In this document: one piece after another, positions 18,283 to 25,875 of the stretch | Layout: each line of letters starts with the position of its first letter | Position numbering within the stretch: the stretch's first letter is position 1 | NCBI RefSeq assembly: GCF_026130175.1 | Contig: NZ_JAIGNI010000147.1 | Location: 1-64,000 of the forward strand | Direction of reading: 5' to 3' | From: Lyngbya sp. CCAP 1446/10 | Lineage (GTDB): Bacteria > Cyanobacteriota > Cyanobacteriia > Cyanobacteriales > Microcoleaceae | Length of the DNA stretch: 64,000 nucleotides | Made by a program: the position numbers and the translations under genes | The notes under the pieces: model-generated | Databases searched by the model: none | What the model was told of the DNA's origin: nothing | The model's input: the letters and a program-made list of their open reading frames with translations, nothing else

Positions 18283-19857
18283 ATGGTAAATTCGGCGAAC
18301 CACTACGATATCATTATTATTGGCACGGGAGCGGGCGGAGGTACGCTTGCTCACCGTCTCGCACCGACTGGTAAAAAGATTTTGGTGTTAGAAAGAGGCG
18401 ACTTTTTGCCCAGGGAAAAAGCAAATTGGAGTGCGCTGGAAGTTTATCAAAAAGAGCGCTATCACACGGACGAGCGCTGGTACGATAGGGAAGAAAAGGA
18501 GTTTCGACCCCAGACTGGCTATTGGGTTGGCGGCAATACAAAAGTGTATGGTGCGGCTCTTTTGCGGCTGCGGGAACGAGATTTCGATCGCGTAATTCAC
18601 AAACAAGGATTTTCTCCAGAATGGCCGCTCAAATACGCAGATTTTGAGCCTTATTACACGCAAGCTGAAGCACTCTATGACGTTCATGGAGCGCGAGGAA
18701 CCGATCCAACTGAACCGCCGTGCAGCCAACCTTATGCTTATCCTCCTGTGAGCCACGAACCGGATATGCAGTTACTCGCCGATGATATTCGATCGCTCGG
18801 TTACAATCCGTTTAATTTGCCTTTAGGATTAAAGCTGAATGAAGCCGATCGCACAAACAGCCCTTGCATTCGCTGCGATACCTTTGACGGCTATCCTTGT
18901 TTAGTAGGTGCGAAAGCCGATGCAGAGGTGAATGCGATTCGCCCAACCCGCGAAAAATATGACAATTTCACCCTAATAACTAATGCCAAAGTCTTGAGGC
19001 TGCATACTAGCAAATCCGGGCGAGAAGTGACGGGGGTAGAAACCGAAATTTTAGGGGAACGACAGCAATTTACAGGCGATATTGTGGTGGTTTCCTGCGG
19101 TGCAATTAATTCGGCTGTGTTGTTACTGCAATCTGCTAACGAACAGCACCCCAAAGGATTAGGAAATAGTTCCGATCAGGTGGGCAGAAATTTAATGAAA
19201 CACCTAGCAACCGCTTTAGTTTCGATGCACCTAGAAGTGAATCAAGCTAACTTTCAAAAAACCATTGCTATCAATGATTATTATTGGGGAGAGCCGGATT
19301 TTCCTTATCCAATGGGGATGATACAAAATACAGGCAATGTGTTAGCTGATATGCTGCCGGCTGAGGCTCCGGCGCTGATGGCTCCGCTGGTAAAATTGGT
19401 TCCTAAATACGAGCGGGATTTGATTGCTGAGCGATCGGTTGGTTGGTGGTTGCAAACAGAAGATTTGCCAGATTCAAACAATCGCGTTCGGGTGGCGGGC
19501 GATCGCATTTACTTGGATTATACGCCTAATAATGTCGAAGCGGGCGATCGGCTAATTCACCGCTGGACATCTGTCCTCAAATCCCTCAACCGTTCAGCCA
19601 AGCACGTTATTCCCTTTAGCCTGTATCCCCGCGCCGAGATGCCGCTACAATCAATCGGCCATCAATGCGGCACTTGTCGGTTTGGTACAGACTCCAAAAC
19701 CTCAGTCCTCGACTTGAATTGTCGCACCCACGATGTGGATAATCTCTACGTTGTGGATGGTAGTTTTTTCCCTTCCAATTCTGGCGTTAACCCGACGCTG
19801 ACAATTATGGCAAATGCGCTGCGAGTTGGCGATCGCATCGCTGAGCGGCTCAAATAA
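18283..19857 (+). CDS. GMC-family FAD-dependent oxidoreductase
   Basis: 524 residues from the ATG at 18283; a TTG two codons earlier is less likely. FAD-binding DIIIIGTGAGGGTLAHRLAP at the N-terminus, TGYWVGGNTKVYGAALLRLR (GMC signature 1 region), VVSCGAINSAVLLLQSA (signature 2) and the C-terminal VDGSFFPSNSGVNPTLTIMANALR block are all present. Members oxidise alcohols, sugars or choline with FAD. HQCGTCRFGTD supplies the catalytic-region His/Cys. It lacks a signal peptide. As the last gene of the cluster, it may act on the same metabolite as the Yellow-like protein; this is only a context-based guess. Confidence 0.92.
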   Translation: MVNSANHYDIIIIGTGAGGGTLAHRLAPTGKKILVLERGDFLPREKANWSALEVYQKERYHTDERWYDREEKEFRPQTGYWVGGNTKVYGAALLRLRERDFDRVIHKQGFSPEWPLKYADFEPYYTQAEALYDVHGARGTDPTEPPCSQPYAYPPVSHEPDMQLLADDIRSLGYNPFNLPLGLKLNEADRTNSPCIRCDTFDGYPCLVGAKADAEVNAIRPTREKYDNFTLITNAKVLRLHTSKSGREVTGVETEILGERQQFTGDIVVVSCGAINSAVLLLQSANEQHPKGLGNSSDQVGRNLMKHLATALVSMHLEVNQANFQKTIAINDYYWGEPDFPYPMGMIQNTGNVLADMLPAEAPALMAPLVKLVPKYERDLIAERSVGWWLQTEDLPDSNNRVRVAGDRIYLDYTPNNVEAGDRLIHRWTSVLKSLNRSAKHVIPFSLYPRAEMPLQSIGHQCGTCRFGTDSKTSVLDLNCRTHDVDNLYVVDGSFFPSNSGVNPTLTIMANALRVGDRIAERLK

Positions 19858-19877
19858 ATTCCGGTTGTATCGGAATG

Positions 19878-20009
19878 ATTTAACCGCAGAGAACGCAGAG
19901 GGCACAGAGAGAGAAGAAATATGTATGATTCTGATGCTGACGGAATTGATATCAAATAAACTCTTTTTGTCCCTTGAGAAGGAAAGGACTAAAGTCCTCA
20001 CTACGAACC
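19878..20009. repeat. Repeat remnants: ACCGCAGAG-type and half of a family A hairpin
   Basis: TTAACCGCAGAGAACGCAGAGGGCACAGAG at about 19880 is an interspersed repeat also seen at 62660. Bases 19986-20009 are the right arm only of a family A repeat (GGACTAAAGTCCTCACTACG...), so this copy is truncated. Confidence 0.65.
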
Positions 20010-20052
20010 AATTAAGAAGAGATTGAAAACTAGCAAAATTTTTGAGGAAATA

Positions 20053-20397
20053 ATGGCAATGAATGATCCTAAACAGCAGAATGAAAACGATCAAGAACCA
20101 TCAGAAACATTTGAATCTCACCCGATCGCCACAGGATTAGGCGCAGTCGGTGGCGGTGTAGCCGGTGCGGCCATTGGTAATTCTGTTGGGGGAAAGTTTG
20201 GTGCTGCAATTGGTAGCATCGCAGGGGCGATCGCGGGGGGAATTGCCGGCAATGCGGTGGCTGATGTTGCTTCAGAGGCGATCGCCGAAATTCAGCCTGC
20301 GATCGGGTTAGGTTTAGGCGCTAATGCTGAGCCAATTGAATTGCCAAAACACTACACTTGGGAAGAATTACAAGCACTATCAAAACCGCAAGGGTAG
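20053..20397 (+). CDS. Glycine-zipper membrane-associated protein, hypothetical
   Basis: 114 residues from the ATG at 20053, with GAGGAA just upstream. An acidic N-terminus (QQNENDQEPSETFESH) precedes a Gly/Ala zipper (GLGAVGGGVAGAAIGNSVGG through AIAGGIAGNAVADVAS), then a short tail HYTWEELQALSKPQG. Such zippers insert into or pack against membranes, as in GlsB/YmgG-like or outer-membrane lipoproteins, but there is no lipobox here. The family is common in cyanobacteria with no assigned function. It converges on the oxidase subunit III gene, leaving a 20-bp gap. Confidence 0.7.
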   Translation: MAMNDPKQQNENDQEPSETFESHPIATGLGAVGGGVAGAAIGNSVGGKFGAAIGSIAGAIAGGIAGNAVADVASEAIAEIQPAIGLGLGANAEPIELPKHYTWEELQALSKPQG

Positions 20398-20417
20398 GGT
20401 TTTGGCAAAAAATAGAA

Positions 20418-21014
20418 CTACCACAGATAAACTAGCGAAAACAAAACAATCCAAATCACATCAACAAAGTGCCAAAACAAAGAAGCTGCACTCACCCCGA
20501 AGTGACCGGCATTGTAATTGCCAGGAATGAAAGAACGGACAAGCATAATTAGCTGCAAGATAATCCCGACAAAAACGTGCAAACCGTGAAACCCAGTCAG
20601 TAGATAAAATGTCGCGCCGAACAACCCTGTAGTCAGCCCAAAAGATAGGTGGTTCCACTCGATCGCCTGATTAACTAAAAAGTAAGTTCCCATCAAGGAT
20701 GCCGTCAGCCACAGCAAGCGAAATAAACCCACTTTCCGGCGATCGAGGGCCCGTTCGGCAAAGTAAATGACAAAACTGCTCGAAACCAGTACCGCCGTGC
20801 TAATCGCAGGTTTAAGCACCTCTAATTTCGGGACACCAGCAGGGAGCCAGTTAGGAGTTGTCTGCCGCAAGATAATGTAGGCGGCGAAAAAACTGAGGAA
20901 GACCATACTCTCGGAAAGCAAGAATGCGGTAAAGCCAAACATCCGCTTTTTGTGATCTTCAGAATTTTCGTTGCTTGCTTGGGGCGATCGGCCTGAATGC
21001 GTAGGATTTGCCAT
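20418..21014 (-). CDS. ctaE: Terminal oxidase subunit III (ARTO type)
   Basis: 198 residues with five hydrophobic segments and the subunit III strings FGFTAFLLSESMVFLSFFAAY, TGFHGLHVFVG and ASLFWHFVDVIWIVLFSLVYLW. Subunit III stabilises the heme-copper oxidase core and supports proton uptake. It is the last gene of the oxidase cluster on this strand. The gap to subunit I is unusually long (481 bp) and filled by a four-copy repeat array. The ARTO label comes from subunit II, not from this protein. Confidence 0.93.
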   Translation of the reverse strand: MANPTHSGRSPQASNENSEDHKKRMFGFTAFLLSESMVFLSFFAAYIILRQTTPNWLPAGVPKLEVLKPAISTAVLVSSSFVIYFAERALDRRKVGLFRLLWLTASLMGTYFLVNQAIEWNHLSFGLTTGLFGATFYLLTGFHGLHVFVGIILQLIMLVRSFIPGNYNAGHFGVSAASLFWHFVDVIWIVLFSLVYLW

Positions 21015-21035
21015 AAGTAAAGAAATTATTAGTCA

Positions 21036-21430
21036 TTAGTCATCAGCATTTTGTAGGGGCGGGTTTAGCAGAAGATATCTGATACTTATGACTAAATAAA
21101 TGGCAAAACCCGCCTCTCAGTCATCAGTCATTAGTCATCAGCATTTTGTAGGGGCGGGTTTAGCAGAAGATATCTGATACTTATGACTAAATAAATGGCA
21201 AAACCCGCCCTCATCTCATCAGTCATCAGTCATTAGTCATCAGCATTTTGTAGGGGCGGGTTTAGCAGAGAATATTTGATACTTATGACTAAATAAATGG
21301 CAAAACCCGCCCTCATCTCATCAGTCATTAGCAATTAGTCATCAGCATTTTGTAGGGGCGGGTTTAGAAGAGGATATCTGATACTTATGACTAAATAAAT
21401 GACAAAACCCGCCCTCATCTCATCAGTCAT
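21036..21430. repeat. Four-copy ~100-bp tandem repeat between oxidase subunit genes
   Basis: The marker TAGGGGCGGGTTTAG recurs at 21054, 21149, 21251 and 21353, giving periods of 95, 102 and 102 bp. Each unit has GGGGCGGGTTT at the left and AAACCCGCCC at the right, so each can fold as a hairpin, and units are joined by GTCATTAGTCATCAGC heptamer-like linkers. There is no coding sequence in this 480-bp gap. Confidence 0.9.
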
Positions 21431-21495
21431 TCAAGCTTGAAAATATCTGCGTTAATCTGTGTTTATCCGCCTGAAATCAGCGGTTGAAATTGCAG

Positions 21496-23169
21496 CTATT
21501 CTTGAGTAGAAGCCTGGGTAATGCGATCGGGAGAATCGACATAGTGGTAGGGCGGCAAAGTCACAATCGGAATCTGGGCAAAATTCTCAACAGGCGGCGG
21601 CGAAGAAACAGTCCACTCCAACCCCGTAGCGTGCCAAGGATTGTTAGTTGCTTTCGGGCCCTGCAGCGCGGAAACCACCATATTGACGATAAAAGGTAGC
21701 GTCGATACGCCCAGTAGAAATCCCCCCAAACTGGCAAGGACATTCAAGCCTTGGTATTGCGGATCGTAGGAAGCAACCCGGCGCACCATCCCTTGCAAGC
21801 CCAACGGGTGCATCGGAAAGAAAGTCAGATTAGCCCCGATAAAAGTCAGCCAGAAGTGGATTTTGCCCCAGCCCTCGGCGTACATCCGCCCAGTCATCTT
21901 GGGAAACCAGTAGTAAATTGCTCCAAAAATCGCAATTGTGATGGTGTTGAACACAATGTAGTGGAAGTGGCCGACTATAAAATAAGTATTATTTACGTGC
22001 AGATTAAAAGGCACGGCCCCCAGCATAACGCCCGTGATGCCACCGAACAGAAACATGACTACGCCACCCAAGGCAAACAGCATCGGCGTTTCCAGGTGCA
22101 GCTTTCCGCCCCAAACGGTAGCAGTCCAAGCGAATACCTTAACGCCAGTCGGCACGGCGACTAACATGGTGGAGAACATGAACAGCATCCGCATCCAGCC
22201 GGGAGTGCCGCTGGCGAACATATGGTGTACCCAAACGAAGATGCTGAGTAGAGAAATTGCAAAGGATGCGATCGCTACGGATTTATAGCCAAACAAAGGG
22301 TTGCGGGAAAAAGCCGGCAAAATTTCCGAGAAGATACCGAAGGCCGGCAGCGCCATCACGTAAACTGCGGGGTGCGAGTAAAACCAGAATAAGTGCTGGT
22401 AGAGAATCGGGCTACCTTCGTTAAAAGGATCGAAAAAGGTTGTCCCCAAGGCTAAATCGAACAACATCAGCACCGCAGCCGCAGTCAGGGCTGGCAGGCA
22501 AAAAAGTTGCAGCAACTGGGCGCTCAAAACCGTCCACACAAAGATTGGCATTCGGAACCAAGTCATGCCCGGTGCTCTCATTCTGACGATCGTCGTTACG
22601 AAGTTAATTCCCCCCATAATCGACGAGATTCCCAGCAGCGCCACACTCACCAGCCAGATAAATTGGCCGTTGATTAAATCGCCTGACGGGTTCTGGATGC
22701 TGACCGGCGGGTAAGACCACCAGCCGGCCTGGGCGGTGCCGCTGGGCAGCAAGAAGCTGGAAATCAGCAGGATGCCTGCGGGGGGAATTATCCAGAAGGA
22801 GAGGGCATTGAGGAGGGGAAACGCCATGTCCCGCGCCCCGATCATCAGCGGTATCAGGTAGTTGCCTAGACCCACCATGCAGGGGAAAACCCACAGGAAG
22901 ATCATTATTGTCCCGTGCATGGTGAATAAGCCATTGTACAGCGGGCGATCGACTAGATTTAATGCTGGAGACATCAGTTCGGCGCGCATAATCATCGAGA
23001 ATAAACCCGCGATTAAAAAGAAGATAAAAGCAGTAATTAGGTACTGAATGCCGATAACTTTGTGATCTTTGCTGAAGCTGATGTAGCGCCGCCAATTAAT
23101 CGGATTTTCGCTGCGATCGCTTTCAATCTCGCCACCGTTGGCTATGTTTTCAATCGAGTTATTTGTCAT
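21496..23169 (-). CDS. ctaD: Terminal oxidase subunit I (heme-copper, A2-type)
   Basis: 557 residues, about 12 membrane segments. Conserved core: MHGTIMIFLWVFPCMVGLGNY, HLFWFYSHPAVYVMALPAFG, FVWVHHMFASG and YFIVGHFHYIVF supply the heme and CuB histidines (HP..., HH, HFH). In the helix VI motif the D-channel glutamate of HPEVY is replaced (HPAVY) and preceded by YS, the pattern described for A2-type heme-copper oxidases. It reduces O2 to water and pumps protons. Encoded between subunits II and III. Because subunit II lacks CuA, the donor is probably a quinol rather than cytochrome c. Confidence 0.95.
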   Translation of the reverse strand: MTNNSIENIANGGEIESDRSENPINWRRYISFSKDHKVIGIQYLITAFIFFLIAGLFSMIMRAELMSPALNLVDRPLYNGLFTMHGTIMIFLWVFPCMVGLGNYLIPLMIGARDMAFPLLNALSFWIIPPAGILLISSFLLPSGTAQAGWWSYPPVSIQNPSGDLINGQFIWLVSVALLGISSIMGGINFVTTIVRMRAPGMTWFRMPIFVWTVLSAQLLQLFCLPALTAAAVLMLFDLALGTTFFDPFNEGSPILYQHLFWFYSHPAVYVMALPAFGIFSEILPAFSRNPLFGYKSVAIASFAISLLSIFVWVHHMFASGTPGWMRMLFMFSTMLVAVPTGVKVFAWTATVWGGKLHLETPMLFALGGVVMFLFGGITGVMLGAVPFNLHVNNTYFIVGHFHYIVFNTITIAIFGAIYYWFPKMTGRMYAEGWGKIHFWLTFIGANLTFFPMHPLGLQGMVRRVASYDPQYQGLNVLASLGGFLLGVSTLPFIVNMVVSALQGPKATNNPWHATGLEWTVSSPPPVENFAQIPIVTLPPYHYVDSPDRITQASTQE

Positions 23170-23260
23170 TTTTCAGTTGTTAGTTATTAATCGAGAGAAA
23201 ATTCTGTTTTTTGCCGAATAGTTCGATTAGTTGGGAGCATCTGGTGTTTTGCATTTATAT

Positions 23261-23410
23261 ATCAATACGGTTCACTTAACATATTTATGCCCCGGAGATC
23301 CCCCTAAATCCCCCTTAAGAAGGGGGACTTTGAGGGCATTCTTGTCCCACCCCCTACTCCCCTTTTTAAGGGGGGTTAGGGGGGATCTGTCTTAAGTGAA
23401 GCGTATTGAT
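23261..23410. mobile_element. MITE-like element with terminal inverted repeats
   Basis: A 150-bp non-coding element. Terminal inverted repeats ATCAATACGGTTCACTTAA (23261-23279) and TTAAGTGAAGCGTATTGAT (23392-23410) match at 18 of 19 positions. Flanks carry the direct repeat TTATAT (23255-23260 and 23411-23416), a likely target-site duplication. Inside is a second C/G-rich hairpin (ATCCCCCTAAATCCCCCTTAA against TTAAGGGGGGTTAGGGGGGAT). It sits between oxidase subunits II and I. The parent transposase family is not identified. Confidence 0.8.
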
Positions 23411-23481
23411 TTATATATAATAGTGCGATCGTCCTCGCTCGCGTATTGTAGAACTTATTGCAATGCAGGAGATGCTCCCGA

Positions 23482-24399
23482 TCAGTTGGGATGATTCACC
23501 ACAGGAGGCGCAGCCGGTTTCACAGTTGGCCAGAAGCTGCCTTTGGCGTTCTGCACTTGCTTTGTGTGTTCGGAAACCGCCCGATTGCTTGCAGGAGTTG
23601 GCGATTGCTTCGCAGCTTTGGTCAGCCAGCGATCGTAAGCTGCGGGGGATTCAACGTACACATCCGCATCCATCAGGGCAAAGTAAGTGCCGCTGAATTG
23701 AGAATCTCTCAACCGATATTTGCCTTCTCGGATCGGCGCAAACACAAAATTAATACTGCGGTTGGGAATGATATCTTGTTTGATGCGGAATTCAGGAACG
23801 TAGAAACCGTGAATAACATCCAGTGATTGCAATGTCAGCCGCACGTTTTGATTAACTGGTAGGTGCAATTCTGTACTGGTAACATTCTGGCGCGGATAGC
23901 GGAAAGACCAAGACCACTGTTTAGCAATTACCTCAATCTCTTCAGCAACTGGTTTAGGATTATTGTTGTTTTCCGTGGGTTTGCTGGCGGCATAAACAGG
24001 TTCTTCTAGAGCCAGGTGCAAGTGGGCGATCGGCGTCAAACCTTGGATGTTGATTTTTTGATAAATCATGTAGCTTTGAGCGGCAATCCACGTCACTAAC
24101 AACACCGGAACAACTACCCAAAGTATCTCAATTTTCCAATTTCCCCTCGCAGGATGACCGTGGCTGAAGTCTCCTTTCTGGACGCGGGAAGTGAGAATAG
24201 AATAGAGGATAATGGCAACAATTCCCACAAAAATAAACGTTCCGATAGACACCAAGAAGCTAAACAGATTGTCAACTTGTTGGGCTTCTGCTGTTCCCTG
24301 ACTGGGCATCCAAGTATAGGCCTGTTGTCCCACCCAGTGGCTGGCTATCATATCTAAGGCGATCGCGATCGCCAATAGCAAGCTCATGAAAACTTTCAT
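23482..24399 (-). CDS. ctaC: Terminal oxidase subunit II lacking the CuA site (ARTO)
   Basis: 305 residues: an N-terminal hydrophobic segment, a second membrane helix (~50-70), a basic loop and a cupredoxin domain (~155-250). In cytochrome c oxidases CuA is held by His, then Cys-x-Glu-x-Cys-x3-His-x2-Met 35 residues later. Here H197 and M243 remain, but the other positions are D232, Q234, S236 and F240, at exactly the expected spacing. CuA therefore cannot form, as in quinol oxidases and the cyanobacterial alternative respiratory terminal oxidase. The C-terminal ~50 residues are Pro/Ala/Lys rich. It follows two DUF2231 genes on the same strand. Confidence 0.93.
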   Translation of the reverse strand: MKVFMSLLLAIAIALDMIASHWVGQQAYTWMPSQGTAEAQQVDNLFSFLVSIGTFIFVGIVAIILYSILTSRVQKGDFSHGHPARGNWKIEILWVVVPVLLVTWIAAQSYMIYQKINIQGLTPIAHLHLALEEPVYAASKPTENNNNPKPVAEEIEVIAKQWSWSFRYPRQNVTSTELHLPVNQNVRLTLQSLDVIHGFYVPEFRIKQDIIPNRSINFVFAPIREGKYRLRDSQFSGTYFALMDADVYVESPAAYDRWLTKAAKQSPTPASNRAVSEHTKQVQNAKGSFWPTVKPAAPPVVNHPN

Positions 24400-24460
24400 A
24401 AAATTCCTGCTGTTTGAAAAGATGCGTATTGTAACTGAAAACTCTAATTTATTTACCTAT

Positions 24461-25078
24461 TTACTGGAGTGCAGAACTAGGATTTAATCCCTGTCGGAGC
24501 AAACCCGCAGCCGTATTGTGAATGCCAAACTGGTCTCCCATGTGTGCTCCCAGCGTCCCGTGAACAAATAGTAAACCCAGCATGACAACCCCTGCTAGCA
24601 AATAGCTCCACTGCACTTGTCTGCTGGCTTCTTTGCGCCAACGGTAGCGCTGAAACCCCCTCCACACGGTCAGGGCCACGATCGCCCCCAAGAGCAAAAC
24701 TCCGCCCAAACCGTGCAATAGCATCGTCGGCGCAGCACCCAATCCCCACGCACTCTTGACATTCGCCGGGGGGTCTGCGAGCAGAATCTCGAAAAATCCG
24801 GCTGCTACAGTAAAAAATGTGACGATCGCACTTGCCACCAAATTGTACCAGCCCACATCATAAAAGCCCGATCGCAGCGCAGGGACAGCCAAAAACTTCA
24901 AAATCGGTCTTTCTAAGGGAAAAAGATTTCCTGCTATATCAAACAAGATGGCAATTATAAACAAACCAAGGGTAAAATGCACCAAATTCGGATGAATTGG
25001 CACTTCGTAGGGCAGTCTATTTGCACCTAGCTTGAACCCCAATTGATCGACAAGTTGCTGCACAAGTTGCGAATTCAT
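24461..25078 (-). CDS. DUF2231 membrane protein (oxidase cluster)
   Basis: 205 residues with four or five hydrophobic segments. The DUF2231 hallmark, HPNLVHFTLGLF, is near the N-terminus, and further histidines occur in or near membrane segments (MLLHGLGGV, LLFVHGTLGAHMG). Its start overlaps the stop of the preceding DUF2231 gene by 4 bp (ATGA type), so the two are translationally coupled, and subunit II follows 61 bp downstream. Similar pairs precede the ARTO genes in other filamentous cyanobacteria, from memory. The conserved intramembrane histidines could bind heme or copper; this is speculation. Confidence 0.85.
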   Translation of the reverse strand: MNSQLVQQLVDQLGFKLGANRLPYEVPIHPNLVHFTLGLFIIAILFDIAGNLFPLERPILKFLAVPALRSGFYDVGWYNLVASAIVTFFTVAAGFFEILLADPPANVKSAWGLGAAPTMLLHGLGGVLLLGAIVALTVWRGFQRYRWRKEASRQVQWSYLLAGVVMLGLLFVHGTLGAHMGDQFGIHNTAAGLLRQGLNPSSALQ

Positions 25079-25569
25079 TGCAAAATCCCTCTTTTCGTCG
25101 CTTCAACGATCGGCTCTACGTGCAACCCGTAAACCCAAACCAGCCGAGTTCCCAGATATGTTTGAAATAAAACCAAGCAGCTCAAAAAAGTTGTCGCCCC
25201 CAGATAAGCCGGCGGTACTTTCAAGGGATTGCGCCTGCGAATTACAAAGCGCCAACCCATAATTCCCGCCAGAATTGCCGCCAGTGACCATCCCGTAATC
25301 GTGTGCAAATTCAGTATCGGCTTAACCACCTCGTAAGGTTGCGACAAACCAGCTTCAAACTGACCGAACATCACAGCTAGGAAAATGGAAACTGTCGCCA
25401 CAAACAAGTTCCAGAAACTCACCTCAAACAAGCGGTGATTGCGAGTGAAATATCCCACAACGTCGCAGAAAAACGAGAAAATTACCATCGCAATTACAAA
25501 GTGGACAAGAATCGGATGGAGCGGATCTGGGTAAGGTAGATTTTCGCTATTTAGAGGTAGAGTAGGCAT
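25075..25569 (-). CDS. DUF2231 membrane protein, first gene of the oxidase cluster
   Basis: 164 residues, four hydrophobic segments. HPILVHFVIAMVIFSFF is the DUF2231 signature. Further histidines are in LNLHTITGWSL and VYGLHVEP. It overlaps the next DUF2231 gene by 4 bp and is probably the 5' gene of a five-gene unit ending with subunit III. The role may be assembly, cofactor insertion or an extra subunit of the oxidase; the sequence alone does not decide. Upstream lie two family A repeats. Confidence 0.85.
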   Translation of the reverse strand: MPTLPLNSENLPYPDPLHPILVHFVIAMVIFSFFCDVVGYFTRNHRLFEVSFWNLFVATVSIFLAVMFGQFEAGLSQPYEVVKPILNLHTITGWSLAAILAGIMGWRFVIRRRNPLKVPPAYLGATTFLSCLVLFQTYLGTRLVWVYGLHVEPIVEATKRGILQ

Positions 25570-25637
25570 TGCTTTGTCCTTACGGAATCAATGAATTATA
25601 TCATGTCCAATCAATTACCAAATATCAACAATTCACA

Positions 25638-25815
25638 GGTTCGTAGTGAGGACTTTAGTCCGCAATCAGAAGGACTAAAGTCCTCACTACGAACCAATCT
25701 TGTCTTTATGGTTAGAGCGCAATACAGGTTTGTAGTGAGGACTTTAGTCCGCAATCAGAAGGACTAAAGTCCTCACTACAAACCAATTTTGTCTTTATGG
25801 TTAGAACGCAATTCG
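25638..25815. repeat. 89-bp tandem duplication, each unit with a family A hairpin
   Basis: Hairpins at 25638-25695 and 25727-25784 have arms GGTT(C/T)GTAGTGAGGACTTTAGTCC and their complement around CAATCAGAA. The spacer AA-TTGTCTTTATGGTTAGA-CGCAAT is duplicated too, so the unit is about 89 bp and the copies are nearly identical. The gap lies between the oxidase cluster and the glycosidase gene; both are on the minus strand. Confidence 0.9.
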
Positions 25816-25875
25816 GTTTGCTAAAAATTTCAATTTTCATATCTATAGATCCCTTTAACCAAAACATTGTCAATT

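Noticed and set aside
21036-21430. CRISPR array
   Set aside because: Units of 95-102 bp repeat along almost their full length with no unique spacers, and no cas gene is nearby.
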